64,000 bases of DNA, from NCBI RefSeq assembly GCF_036417845.1, contig NC_090011.1, forward strand, positions 744,001 through 808,000, given 5' to 3'. This DNA comes from Apteryx mantelli. Lineage: Eukaryota; Chordata; Aves; Apterygiformes; Apterygidae. The notes beneath the pieces were generated by a model. It saw nothing but the letters and a program-made list of their open reading frames with translations, ran no database searches and was not told the origin of the DNA. Numbering within the stretch: position 1 is the stretch's first letter; every line of letters begins with the position of its first letter. The position numbers were made by a program, and so were the translations under genes. Below, one piece after another: positions 23,495 to 36,200 of this stretch.

Positions 23495-26400
23495 CTATAT
23501 CACTTTTCTTAGGGTGTCTTGAAAGGTAGGAGGCTTCTATTATACAGCTACTGAATTGTACCCCAGATCTTCATTGACTATAATTATAACTTAACTAACT
23601 TGCTCAGGTGGAGACAGTTGCACTGAGGCATCCATATGTAGATATCTTAATTTATGAGCTAAATCTCTGCCTATAGGTAGGCTTAATTTGCCTGAGTATA
23701 CATGTCTGGCATCATTTGCCTAAGGTGCTCCTGGTTATGCAAGACATCCATATGGAAATGTTTATATGAATTTATATACATATTAATTTGTTAAAAAATA
23801 GTTATTTATTCAGTCTGACATTACCAAGAGCAAGATACATCTCTTTTTCCAGACAAAGCTAAACCAACCCCAAAAGCTTGGAACCTAACTTTCGGTATAT
23901 CCATGAATAGAGTACTTATGGCCGACTGGGAGGTGCACAGTCTCTGAGCTTGTAAATGCAGAATGTATTGGATTTCCCATGCATATGCTGCATGAATGAC
24001 AAGTATGTATGCAGTAAGCTTGACACAATTTCAAGGATATGTACTCTGCTCCTGATCAAAATACCTAAATGTAGATGCCAACATGTGCCTAAGCTTCAAC
24101 TACACTCAGTGGAGATCAACAGAAACCTATTTGCATCACGCTAAAGCCGACACTTAGGATCTTATTCAGTTATCCAAACATAGGTATTTTGTACCACTTA
24201 AGATGCCATAAGGTATCCATCCTGGCCTCCAAGTACTTCTTCAGGCCTCCCATTTGTGTTCTATCGTCTCTTTCAGCCCTGCATGGATGTTGGTGTTCCC
24301 CTAGGATGCTTCCAATGATACTATATGCCTAAGCTTAGGAAATTGATACTAGTCTGTAGTATCACATGCAGTCACCTATATACAGAGACCTCAACTTAGG
24401 TGAAGATAAATCCCATGCCAAGTGCATCTTGTGCACAATTCATGCACCACTGCCCTAGATATACAGAGTTCAGAATGTATGTGCTCTGGCCCCTGCTTTG
24501 CCCTTTTGGCAAGGGTGTTCACTGCAGAAGTAGTGGAAGCTCTGTCAAAAGTGCTTCTCTTTCATAACCAGTCCCCATACTGAGTCAGCATTAACTTATA
24601 CGATGTGCATATCTGGTTTTCTCAGGTCAGTTTAGAGTCCTTTCCCCTAACCAAGTTGTCGTTGGAGCTGTTGGAGACGATGCCATCCTGCCTTGCTACC
24701 TCTCTGCCCCTAGTGTCCCTGTCAGCCTCACTGTCCAATGGATCCTTGTTAGACCCATGAAAAGAACAGAAATAAGTTCCTTCATTGGAAGAAGTGGAAT
24801 AGAAAGGCAAGAGAAGAGCTACAAGGGTCGAACTGCATTCTTTGCATCCCAGGTGAGGAGAGGAAATTTCTCCTTGAAGCTTAGGAACATCCAAGTCTCT
24901 GACAAAGGAAAATACTCCTGCTGGGTTGCTTATTCCAACTGGTACAGGGAGACTTACGTGGAACTGGATGTGACAGGTCAGTGCCCGAGTATCACTGCTT
25001 GTAAGAAAGATAAAAGTAGTCTCTCCAGGGCAAGATAAAGTCAGTTCTAGGAAAATCTGTGTCTTTCTTTCAGATGTTTCTTTTAATTCCAACAGGGATG
25101 GGAAAATGGATTAACTGGACCATGATCTCAGGCAGTAGGCTGAGTCTCCATGTGAAACATGACCAGATGTTGAAAATCAATTAAACAAATATGATAAAGG
25201 CAATATTCCAGGAGGGATGGTGGGGCAGCTAAGCTATGAATCAAGTTATCTCCAGCTGCTGGTATCTTCTTCTTAGGAGTTCATTTGGAAAGGAATACAC
25301 TAGAAGAATAATTTGTCCCCGAGGAAGGGCAAGGTCAGGTGGGGTTTCTTTCTCATTTGTGAACATCAGCACCTGGGTGAGCTGTCTAGTGGAGGACTCA
25401 TCTGACCAAATATATTTAACTACAAACTCACACTTGATAATCTTCAGAGATATAGCCAATAAAATCAGTGGAGTCAAAGTCGGATTCATCTCATTCTAAA
25501 CAAGGGTGGTATTTGGCTACAGTCAAAAACCATTTAAATTTAAGGAAACAATGTCCAAGATCCCATGGTAGCCAACAGTAATCCGGTCAATACAAACAGT
25601 TGAGCCCCAAGTGCTATTCAGATTACTCAAAAGTAGATACCTAGGATTGATTCCAGTTGCCCACACATAAAGGTCTGCATCTAAGGCCATTTCAGGTGTT
25701 CTGTGGGATGCAGACTTCTTCAGGGGGCTGAACTTGAATCCTTCCCTAAAGTGCTTATCTCTCGCTTTCCACTGACTCCTGATCTCCTAACCACTGAAAA
25801 GTGGGTACATTTTCTTTCTGTTTCGACAGCTCCATACCGAAGCCTGCCTTTGAGCTCTCCTGTCATCGGAGTCATTGGAAAAGATGTTCTCTTGCCCTGC
25901 CTGTTCTCCTTCACTAATTTTACCGGAAAATTTGTAGTGCAGTGGAAGCTGCTTCACTCTTCAGAATTAATCCACAAAGCTTTCTATAATGGGGGTGTCA
26001 CAGCAGAAGTAAGAGGTGAGAGGTATGGGGGCCGAACAGAACTGTCTTCTTCTGAACTAAATCATGGGAATTTGTCTCTAGTGCTGAAAAACATCCAGCA
26101 CACTGACAGAGGAGAATACATCTGCAGCCTGGACACTGAGAGCTGGCAAGATGAAACTGAGGTGGAGCTGGATGTGACAGGTCAGTGAAATGATTTCTGA
26201 ATTCATGCAAACTGCGTCTTACCTATGTGTGTGGTACTTGGAGGCCCTGACCCAAGGTGAACACCACTAAAACTGCTCAGAGCAGAGTATGTAGGAGAAA
26301 ATTAATTTTGTATCTGGAATACTGGTCTGCAGCATGAACTCCTCCAGTTATTCAGTGTCTACAGAACATCCCTTAAGGCTGATTGCAGAGCAGGGTTGCA

Positions 26401-28114
26401 TGTCATTATTTCATTCACCTGCTACTTAGTATTGCATGGTTCTTGGACTGTTCAACCTTGCCTCATTGCAGAGTTCAGCTGGTCAGTCTCAGTACATCTG
26501 CAGTTGGCTCCTCTACACAGTGCAGACATGCCTTATGTCTTTTTTTTTTCGAGCCCACTCATTGCCCTGTCTTGTCTGACTCACAGACCTCTCTAAGAGC
26601 TGTACCCCGAGGCCCCCAGCATTTGGAGGTCACTTAGAGAACGAAGACTTCTCCCCAAACTGAGTGACAGGGATGCCCTCTCCAGCCTCCCAGAATGCCT
26701 CTTCTAAATGTTGGTGTCTTCAAACAGGTGAGTTCCGCATCCTTCCCCACAACAAACCAGCCATCAGCTACATTGGAAAAGATGCCATTCTGCCTTGCCA
26801 GTTGTCATCCACAGTTTTCCCTAGAAGCATCACAGTTAAGTGGACTGCTGTCCAGCCTTTCAGGACACCAAAGGAGATCTCTTACAATACAAAGATCAAA
26901 GATAGTTGGCTGCAGGATCGAAGCTGGGGTGGAACGGAGCTCTTCCTCAGCAAGTGGAGCACAGGCAATTTGTCCCTAAAACTGAAGAACATCCAGGTCC
27001 CTGACAAAGGGAAATACATTTGCAGTGTAACAGCTGGCAAATGGCATGACCAGGTGGCCATTGAGCTGGAAGTGACAGGTTAGTGTCTTCTCTTCTTTCA
27101 TTAGAAGTACAAAGGTTGGTAGAGAGAGAGAGGTCCGTGGCTGATGGACCGTGGGAGTCAATTATGAGTGGTGAGAGAGATCACTTCAAAGAGCTGCTAC
27201 AGTGTCATACACTCCATTATGGGCAAATGCATCTCTCTGACATGGCTGGGGAGAACAATTACCTCTGCCAGGTTAGAGCTACAATGCCCTTGGTTACACA
27301 CGGTCAAGAATGATAGCTGTGAATAGCAAGAGAGCACTAATAAGGGGGAGGAGGAAGGCCAGGATACATAACTATCTATACTATACCAATCTTGCAGTAA
27401 GAATATGCGCACAGCCTATTTCCATGAACCAACTATCAGGAAGTACAAATTTAAATACCTTAACTACCTGAAGGTTTTTACACTTTCCAAAGAGGAATAT
27501 GGCCACATGGCATTGGTAAAGATACAAAACCATGGATTGGATTGGCAAGAGACAGGGGCAGCTGAAGATTCTTTGATCAGACTCCAAGTCCTGACAATAT
27601 TCAAAGCACTGCAAGGTCACATCCTCACTTATTTTGCAGTAATGAGTTTGTGTGTGAAGACTTTTCTGAGCATGAAATGGCTTAATTCCCCATGTAGCTT
27701 CAGATATTCCTCAGGGATCACTGTGGCTTAATATGTCTCTCATTTTCTATCTTATACACAGTTGCTTTGCCAAGCATTCTCCCTTCTACATATGTTGTTG
27801 GAGCTCTTGGAAATGATGTGCTCTTGGACTGCAGAATGTCAGCCATTGGTATTCTAGCAAACATTTCTGTTACGTGGTTTCTTTCCACACCCTCAGAATT
27901 AATACAGATCATCTCCTACAATGGAAACACTGGAAAGAAGGTTCAAAACAAAAGGTACTGGGATCAAAAAGAGCTTCTCAAATGGGTTCCAAGCAGAGGA
28001 ACCTTTTCTTTACTGCTAAAACACATCCAAATGTCTGATGCTGGAATTTATATCTGTCAGGCATCTTCTTGGGAAAGGCAGAGTGAGCAAGCTTTTGAAC
28101 TAGATGTGGTATGA
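23318..28114 (+). CDS. Secreted protein with four tandem BTN/MOG-type IgV domains
   Basis: Five exons: 23318-23390 (signal), 24626-24976, 25830-26180, 26728-27078 and 27762-28114. The first three IgV exons are exactly 351 bases, all junctions are phase 1 and the total of 1479 bases gives an open frame of 492 residues. Each V exon has the butyrophilin/MOG/BG signature: C in LPC or LDC, W in VQW, VKW or VTW, and D-x-G-x-Y-x-C. The fourth exon runs through the place where the other three have a donor and stops at TGA 28112-28114, with AATAAA at 28183. No IgC, coil or B30.2 exon follows on this strand. Inference: a soluble decoy or a ligand of the family. An alternative membrane form using a cryptic donor is described separately. 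Four V domains in a row is not a standard butyrophilin plan. Confidence 0.8.
23462..23493 (+). repeat. TATC microsatellite
   Basis: Eight perfect TATC units in the first intron of the four-IgV gene. Confidence 0.95.
24626..24976 (+). CDS. IgV exon 1 of 4
   Basis: A 351-base phase 1-1 exon. Reads GQFRVLSPNQ at the start, DAILPCYLS around the first Cys, LTVQWIL for the core Trp, GNFSLKLRNIQ (one sequon) and DKGKYSCWV around the second Cys, ending LDVTG before a GTCAG donor. This is the classic butyrophilin V-domain sequence. Confidence 0.9.
25830..26180 (+). CDS. IgV exon 2 of 4
   Basis: A 351-base phase 1-1 exon. DVLLPCLFS, FVVQWKL and DRGEYICSL hold the Cys-Trp-Cys core. Sequons NFT and NLS are present. 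It ends LDVTG before GTCAG. Confidence 0.9.
26728..27078 (+). CDS. IgV exon 3 of 4
   Basis: A 351-base phase 1-1 exon. GEFRILPHNKP, DAILPCQLS, ITVKWTA, GNLSLKLKNIQ and DKGKYICSV. It is closest to exon 1 by eye, especially in the GN-x-SLKL-x-NIQV-x-DKGKY block, suggesting alternating duplication. Donor GTTAGT at 27079. Confidence 0.9.
27762..28114 (+). CDS. IgV exon 4 of 4, terminal, with lost donor
   Basis: Keeps the V core: DVLLDCRMS, NISVTWFL (sequon) and DAGIYICQA. It ends LDVV followed by TGA at 28112-28114. At the position where the other three exons read ACA-G|GT, this exon reads GTA-T|GA, so the ancestral donor is gone and the exon becomes terminal. Confidence 0.85.
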
Positions 28115-28182
28115 AATTGTTTTGTTTAGCTAGTTTTTCCTTCCCCAAAAAACTTTCATGTTCCTCATGTACAGCTGCAGGA

Positions 28183-28188
28183 AATAAA
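28183..28188 (+). terminator. Poly(A) signal AATAAA of the four-IgV gene
   Basis: AATAAA 68 bases after the TGA of the fourth V exon. Its position supports reading that exon as a real 3' terminal exon rather than a broken internal one. Confidence 0.55.
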
Positions 28189-28189
28189 A

Positions 28190-29688
28190 GATGTAAAGGT
28201 TGTTTCTTTCTTCTGCCTGACCTCTGTCTAACCACAAGGGTAACAGTTACACTTCTATTTGTTTCCCATGAATACAGTTAGTTCCTTCTTTGAGATACAA
28301 AATTATTGTTCATGACTTAATAGGAGGGAACTCAGCTAAGGTCAGCACTTTGCTGTTCTAAGCATTTATTTCAATTCAGCATATCCTGGATTTCTTTTCA
28401 AAGCAGAACTTGCTAAGATCAGAATCTTCTGGTTTCATCAGATTCAGATGTAAAAGAGAAGCATCTGAAAATTAGGCTACCTCAGTCTTTAGGGGCTTTT
28501 GATTGGTCACCGCCACTTTCCTGGTGGCCCCAGGAAAGGACCACTGAATGGCAGGAAATTCTGAAAAATAAAGGAAAGAACAGCCTAGAAAATGTGGCTG
28601 AGTTCACAAGTAAACATCAGCCAAGAAAAGACTAATGCAGAGGAGGAGGAAAAGATTTTTTAGGGCTGCCTGTGAGGTGAGTCATGCTAGAAATTCTCCA
28701 CATAAACTCACATACATATACCCTGAGCAGACAAGACCTGAAAAAAATGTAGTCATCTGTAGCTACGCCAAACAGTACCTGAGCACAGCTGACACAAGAG
28801 TTTTCTGGAAGGTGTGTTTCATGTTGACCATGTGGATGCTGATTACATTAATTCATTATTTTGAATACATATCATTGTGATTGTGAATAGAGCTGCCTCC
28901 CTGAAGTGGTCTGCAGAGTCATGGTAACCCCTGTCAGCAGGGCTGAGTAGCTGTTGTGTGGAGTTGCGATTTGTGGCTTCTCCATTTCTAGTGTCTCTAT
29001 TCACTCAGGTATCTCATTAATGCTTTTAATTGAAATATCTGGGATTACCAGAGAGGGACAAATGTTGGCACAGGAGGATGTTAATGCTGAAAAATGCACT
29101 GGATGTGCCAGCATAACAAATAAATGTCAATACTGTCAGGAAGGGTGTCTGAGATTTACAAAGGGCTTTATATGCATCTGAAGAGAGAGAGGCCTTTCCA
29201 AACTTCCAAGAATTCCACTCAGAAAAGTGAGGGAGAGGGGATACCTTTATAGGGTGTGCCTTTGTTGAGATGTGTTTGCATTTACGATCTGCAGTTGGGC
29301 TTTGTACCTAAATGCAGCTCCTCTGCCACAGTGCAGCAGTCCAAAATGAAACCTCAGGGAATGACTATCATTGAAATATATTAAAAGAACTGGAATAATC
29401 TTAAGGAGACAGACGCTCCAGAAATTTGTTCTTGAGAGAAACATATCATTTAAAGAATTGTGCCATGGGGCAGTGTTCTCTTTGCTCACACAGTGCATAT
29501 ATTGGACAAAATGCATACAAAAATTAAAAAAAAGGAAAACAGTTTAAACAAAAGTATTAAACAATGTGCAACATAAAATATGATCAAATACATGCAATAC
29601 CTACATTGCTATTAAGCATTACATTTGTCTAAGAAAATGATATAATCTGATTTTTCGTTTCACAGCAAAATTACCATATCTAAAATAA
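28190..29688. other. Convergent 3' intergenic region
   Basis: Lies tail to tail between the plus-strand four-IgV gene and the minus-strand B30.2 exon. Apart from the possible tail exon at 28776 I see no feature. No canonical poly(A) signal for the minus-strand gene was found close to its stop. Confidence 0.4.
28776..28880 (+). CDS. Possible alternative transmembrane tail exon of the four-IgV gene
   Basis: An open frame ending TGA at 28880 encodes YLSTADTRVFWK followed by a hydrophobic segment VCFMLTMWMLITLIHY and a six-residue tail. An AG lies at 28774-28775 and the exon is in phase 0. A cryptic GT donor at 28109, in phase 0, exists in the fourth V exon just before its stop. Joining the two would give a membrane-anchored form. 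The polypyrimidine tract is poor, so this is a hypothesis only. Confidence 0.25.
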   Translation, partial: YLSTADTRVFWKVCFMLTMWMLITLIHYFEYISL

Positions 29689-30215
29689 TTATTCCTCTTT
29701 AACTGAACAGACTCTTATTGTTGATTCTTTCTGTGAATTTTTAAAGAATGGATACACTTCCTCTGAGAATGCACAGTCTTTAAACGTGAACATCACAGAC
29801 ATGTCAGTTACATTGAAAAAGGTCAAAAGCTTCTCTTCACAACTAAGGTAAACTCCAATTTTCTTGGGCTTTTTCTGCACCATGACCCGGGTCCAAGGGT
29901 CAGTTCTTGCCCAGTAATCTTTCAAACTTGAGCCCAGAGCCCAGAATCCTTCTTTCGGTGACAGGGAAAATATTCCCTTCCTCTGGATGGATTTTCTGGC
30001 TACTCCCAGGTCCCAGTCATTGCTTTTTTCAACTTCCACCTCCCAGTAGTGCTTCCCAGAGGAGAAACCTTCTGAGCCCAACACGCAGACAACTGAATCA
30101 AACCTCCCTTCATTCTGAGTCACTTTCAGAGCATGTGAATTATGCCTAAAACTCTTCCTGTCCTCAGCAATAAGCAAGTTTGGATGGGCTGTGCCTGCAT
30201 CAACCTTGACATCAT
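29689..30215 (-). CDS. B30.2 (PRY-SPRY) exon and stop of the three-Ig BTN-like gene
   Basis: Starts DDVKVDAGTAHPNLLIAEDR (PRY), then GKHYWEVEVEKSNDWDLGVA, KGIFSLSPKEGFWAL, KKIGVYLSCEEKLLTFFNV and EEVYPFFKN, ending with a stop at 29689-29691. It keeps the family landmarks, including the TAHPNLL block typical of butyrophilin and TRIM B30.2 domains. Confidence 0.93.
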
Positions 30216-33200
30216 CTGCAACAAATACATATTTGAGCCTTTATAATCACTTCTCTAAAGCCAAATATTCAAGAAGAGAAAGAAACTGTATTCTACAGAC
30301 TTTCATCTTGAAAATCTCCCTACAACTAGTCTAGAAAGACCTCTAGCCTAGAGTACAGAAGGACTGCAGTCATACATTATTTGCATTTTAACTTTAAAAT
30401 ATTTCATTGTTAAGTGAAACTTATTTGAAAAAAACCCTCAACATAACACACCCATCGTAGACAGTACACTGCAATAAGTTCCTTAGTTGGACATGGTGAT
30501 CTATTAAACAAGGTGCCACTGCAATTTTGGGGATCAACTTCGCCTCCTAAGGAGACAGCCCAAAACCCAGAGTTTTGGCAACTTTCAGAGCAAAAAAGTG
30601 TCTCTTGGTGCAGTGAGGCAGATATGAATTTTAAGGTTCAGCAGTGTCAGTCGAGGAAAATATCAGAAAAGTTATTACAGCCCTCATGCACTTGAAATTT
30701 GAGTGGGTTCAATGAATGCGGAGTGTCTGACACCATCAGTTTAGATCTGAAGAAACTTTGAACAGATCAGTGGAGTTGAAAGGCAGTGATTTAGGTATAA
30801 AGAAGAGTAGGATCAAACTCAAACCACTGCAATATTTTTATGTTGGGATTTTCTTTTGGGGGGGGGTGTGTAAACTTTGCTGATTAAAAGAAAGCATTCT
30901 TAACTTTACTGAGCTCTCTGGCAGGAGGTTCCATAGTGCTAGGTCTTTTCATTTTGATCCAGAAAATGTACTATTCAACAAGAAACACACTGCAGGAAGA
31001 CAAAAGCTACTTATAGAAATCAGGTTCATATGCTGAATGTGTTTGGCTGGGATTTTTAGTTTTTGCTTCTTTTCAAAAACCTAAGAACACTTAAAGCTAA
31101 CATTTTCACATTTAGTCTTTTCTTTGAATGATGTTGAAATGTTCCAGTGAAACATTATTCTCAGTGGATACACACAAACCTTTTAATCACCTTTCTTAGC
31201 TTAACAGTGACTGAATTTTAAGATTTGGGGTTAAAAGCTTTAACTAAACCTGAGGTAAAGCAAATCTCCATATCACTGGAAAAAAAGGTGCCGGACTGAT
31301 TCACAGTCCAGTCCATGCTTAGCACTGTTTCTGCTGTGTGCATGGGTTCCATGGAGGCCCTCAAGCGACTGAGTACACATAAGTAAATGTATTATTTTTA
31401 CCTGCATAGCCACGAGCCTTTCTGAATTCTGAAAAAAAAAAAAATCAGAAAAAACAAATAATGAAAAGATTTCCTAATTCCAAATTTTCCTACAGCTGGC
31501 AGAAAAGAAATCTCAGACTTAAGTTGTGTTACAGTCACAAAACAGAGAGGTTAAACTATGCAGAGAGTAAAACAGGTCAACTGATACTCAGATTCTGTCT
31601 CACTTACTCTCTTAAGCCCTGTGATTAACTGTGAGGTCTCAATAAAGATCTTAAACTGGAATGAGAATGCTAGCCTGTCTGGAAACTACTTTCCCTCTCT
31701 GGTCCCTTGAAGTCCCATTTGCTGTCTTGCCTGGGGTTCACTCAGATAGCCATCCTTCACCTGCCACACTCCACACTTCAAACTGCCTGAGCTCCCTGAT
31801 CAGCAGCTTGGCATTTCTGGGGATGCAGAGAGTCCCCTGTGTGACACTCATGTAGATAATGTTCAGCCACATTTCACACATTTATCAGGCTCAGGTGGAT
31901 ATGAAGGAACAACTTGGGTAAATTTTGCCTGCATAGTCAGCAAATCCTTTGAAGGCAGGAAGAAGTGCAACTTCCTGGTGAGTCTCCGAGCCTGTGTAAC
32001 TGTGACAGCTTTGTGGAATGGTGGCTGGGGAGGGAAGGACAGAAGAAAAGATGTGCCAAATGCAGAATCTGTAGGATGAATGGAGCTGCTGACAAGTCAA
32101 GTCCTACAAGTAAATATTAAATACTGGTCAGGGCAGAATCAGCTGAGCTTGTGCTTTGGGTGTGAGAGATGTCAAGAAAGACATGACAGCAAAGGCTCAC
32201 GAAAGCCTGAGATGTCAGTTTAATGGGCTACCTCAAAGGTAATTATCTGCATGGAAAAATTGTCCAGTTTGGGGTGAATGACTTAGTATGAGAGCAAAAC
32301 ACACTGAGCAGACAGGTGTGAGACATGCACTTGGAACTGTCTGCAGAAAAGGCTTTGAAACCCCAGGAATACAAATTACAAACTCTAAATTAATTGCACT
32401 GGAAAACAGAAATCCATCCCTTCTTCTGTACAGACTTTCCCTTTCCCTCGGTTCAAGCCTTAGAGTCCATGAGGATTTTATAGCCTGAGCAAGTGCTGAA
32501 TTTAGTCTGAGGGATGTGGACAAAGAAACAAAGAGATGGTCCAGTTTTTGTCATTATGGAGCCCAATTGCATATTGTGACTCCAAGGAAAAGATCCTTGA
32601 GAAAAATAGGCCCAATATCCTTCTCTGAAGAAGAAAGTAAGAAACAGGTGTGGAGTGGTAGTTTGGGGAAGGGTCTCGTAAATCAGTCTTTCTGTTCCTG
32701 CCAGGAGAAGGGGAATGGGAAGACAAAATGCAGTGATTATGCTTTTGCATGTATCCATCTCTTTGAATAGCAGGAGCCTCCCTCATGTTAACTGCTACCC
32801 CTGCAGCAGCCAGATTTGATTTCTGGGTACTGCCACAGTTGTATAATGCTTTGGCCATAGCCACTTTACTGCCATGGGAATATGCTGCTTGTGGATTTCC
32901 CAGTTCACGTGAGATGAGACCCACCTCAGAGAAGAAAGAATGCCGCAGGTAATGAAGAGTAATGGACAGTTGAGGAACTGGGTTTGGGGCAAAGAAATAC
33001 AAGAGACCTGTATTTCATTAAAACAAATGAAGTGCTGCAACTTGATACACAATGCACTCACCAATTTCTTTCCTCTGATCCACTGCAAACAAGATAGACA
33101 GAAAGAAGGCATTACTGTGGTACACATTTCAGTACTTGTCAGTATTTGAAGCACTACAGAATGGCTTGTCATTTGGATAAACTCATTAATATCAAAGTTC

Positions 33201-36200
33201 AGCAATATCCTGTAAAGCCATGTATCATTACACCAGTTCTGGAATCTCCAGAGATTTTCAGGCAGTCAGATCTACCTAACATTCACAGTCATTCCTCAAT
33301 GGGCTCTTGTCTTCCCTAAGCATACAAGGAGAATCGTTTCAAACAAGGACGGTTAGAATGTACAAGTGATAGGGGATAACACCTAACATGTCAGAGGGTA
33401 AGAGAGATAAAAGTATACCCAACTCATAAAAGCAGGAGACAATCCTGATCACAGGCACCTCAGCACTGCAGAGCTGCCCACGCCTTTTGCAAGGAAAGGA
33501 CACCCGCAGCCTGCACAAGCTGACTTACCAATCTGGCGGTCAAAGCGTGCTGAAAGACAAAGACATGACACACATGGCACCTCCACAGTTGCTCTTGGGA
33601 GCCCCCAACCAAAAGCAAGAGGCCAAAGACACCCCACGGGTGGCCAAGGGGCAGAGAGGAGGGCAACGCAAAGCCTGCTTGCAGCAGCAGCCCTGCTGAG
33701 GCATGGGGCATTGCCCGGGCCTTGGGCAGCGCTGGCGGGGGGGGTGGCTGGCTGGGTGGCTGGGTGTTGGGGAGATGGTGCTTGTGGGGTGTCCCTGCTC
33801 ACACTCTGCAAGGCCTCTGTGCCATGGGGGAAGGCATGTGGGGAAGGAGAGCAGCTCACCTTTCTCTGCTCGAAGTTGTTCTGCCGAGCGACCGTGGAGA
33901 ACAGCAGAAGAAGACATCAAGTCAGGAGAGCCCACTAACTTCCTGACAAGGCCCTCCACCCAGGAACTGCTCAGCCCAGCGAGGGACACAAAGAGCCTCT
34001 CGCGCGACACATGGCTCACAGCCCTTGCAGCTACTCCTCCTAAGGAGCTTCTGACTTTACAAGGGGTCCTTCCAACCTCCCAACTGCCACCACTCCCTTC
34101 CCCACAGGGCCCCACCACTGCCTTGCGGCCACATCAGCCACATCTCTCCCTTCCCACAACACACCCTTCCCTCACCCGCCTTGACACACCACAGCCTCCA
34201 CCAGAACCAACACCACCAAACAGCCCCTCCCCACCTCCGACCCGGACCCCAGGGATGCCAGAGCCTCCCTGCTGTGCTGGCCGTGGCTCCCGCCTCATGC
34301 AGCTCTCCGCGGGCACCAGGCTGGAAGGAGGAGGAGGGAAAGCCAGGACATGCTGCCTTGAGCCCTGCTCTCTCCCGGCATGCCAGACACCAAACAGGCA
34401 GCCTCGGCAGGCTCTCCTTCCTTTCTCGGACTCTCAGCGCACGCTTGTGCGTGCTCTCCCACCTCTGGATCCAGTCCCGCTAACAGCTGGCAGACGCAGC
34501 CTCCGCGCAGCCAGGGAAACTCACCGTTCTCCTTCTGCAGTTTCTCTGCAACAACACAAGGGCAAGGGAGTACACGTTGGTTAGCATGCCGTCGCCAAGA
34601 AAGGCAAGGGGGGCCAGGCGTCCCGGGTGTCCGGGGGCACCGGGAGGAGTGGCAGCGGCTGCCGTGCCTCGCAGCACCGTTGTGATCAGGTGGTGCCAGG
34701 TGCTCTGCCCCACCTGTGTCCTCAGCAAGGGACACGCGGGCGGCCGCGGGCACAACACACTCCTCTAGACCAAAGCACGCTGGCTGGTCTGCCGGGCCAC
34801 ATGGCACCCAGAGACACCCCACACTCCCACCTCCATGCCCGCGCTACCCCACACCCATCAGGGCCCTTCTCAGCACAGCACAGGAAGCCTTCTCCAAGGC
34901 AGACTTTGCTGCCACCAGCGCCTGCGAGCGGGGCCCCTGGCCTCCTGTGGGCACCCAGCTGGGGTGGCAGGCCACTGCACGCACTCACCCTTCTCTGCAT
35001 CCTTCCCCGCCTCTCGTTGCGCCTGCAGCTCCTCTGTGAAAGAGGCAGGGGTGAGTGGGCAGAAGGCAAAGCAATGACGGCGCGCCACCCGCGGCAGCTC
35101 CGGCCAGCACTGGCGAGAAGGGCTCCTTGTGCTCTCAGCACAGCAGCCTCCAGCCGCCAGGGGAGTCCAGCCCAGAGCCCGCGCACCCACGCGCTCGCCA
35201 TGCCGCAGGGCCGTGCCCCTGCCTAGCCCACGCAGCCACGGCTGCTGCTGCTGCTGCTGCCTCCACGGGTGTCACAGCCACATGCCGCTGCACAAGGGCA
35301 CATGCCACTGACGCGCACCGCGCCTCGACTCTGCCAGCATCTGGCCAGGCAGGAGCTGCAGTAGCCCACCCACAACCTCCCCACACCTCCTTTCTGCCTC
35401 TCGCACAAGCACCTCCGGCGCGCCTTTCCCAACTGGACTGGGCATTGCGTTGCCTTGCCCGGGGGCTCGTTGCCCTCCTGGGTCACGCTTTGTCCCCACA
35501 GCTCGGCAGGCAGGGCCAAGCGCCTTCACGAGCCCAGGCAGGCCGGAAGCGGGCGCCGTTGTGAGGACGACATCCCACGGGCCCTGCCAAATGCACGCAG
35601 GTGAAGAAGAGCAGCCAAGCAGCCCAGGAGAGGGCGGTCCCCATCACAGGCGCCTCAGCACTGCAGAGCTGCCCACGCCTTTTGCAAGGAAAGGACACCC
35701 GCAGCCTGCACAAGCCGACTTACCAATCTGGCGGTCACAGCGTGCTGAAAGACAAAGACATGACACACATGGCACCTCCACAGTTGCTCTTGGGAGCCCC
35801 CAACCAAAAGCAAGAGGCCAAAGACACCCCACGGGTGGCCAAGGGGCAGAGAGGAGGGCAACGCAAAGCCTGCTTGCAGCAGCAGCAGCCCTGCTGAGGC
35901 ACGGGGCATTGCCCGGGCCTTGGGCAGCGCTGGCGGGGGGGGTGGCTGGCTGGGTGGCTGGGTGTTGGGGAGATGGTGCTTGTGGGGTGTCCCTGCTCAC
36001 ACTCTGCAAGGCCTCTGTGCCATGGGGGAAGGCATGTGGGGAAGGAGAGCAGCTCACCTTTCTCTGCTCGAAGTTGTTCTGCCGAGTGACCGTGGAGAAC
36101 AGCAGAAGAAGACATCAAGTCAGGAGAGCCCACTAACTTCCTGACAAGGCCCTCCACCCAGGAACTGCTCAGCCCAGCGAGGGACACAAAGAGCCTCTCG

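Noticed and set aside
34060-34085. GGGGTCCTTCCAACCTCCC in the repeat unit resembles a CR1 3' end.
   Set aside because: Similarity is limited to about 15 bases and lacks the octamer tail; probably chance.
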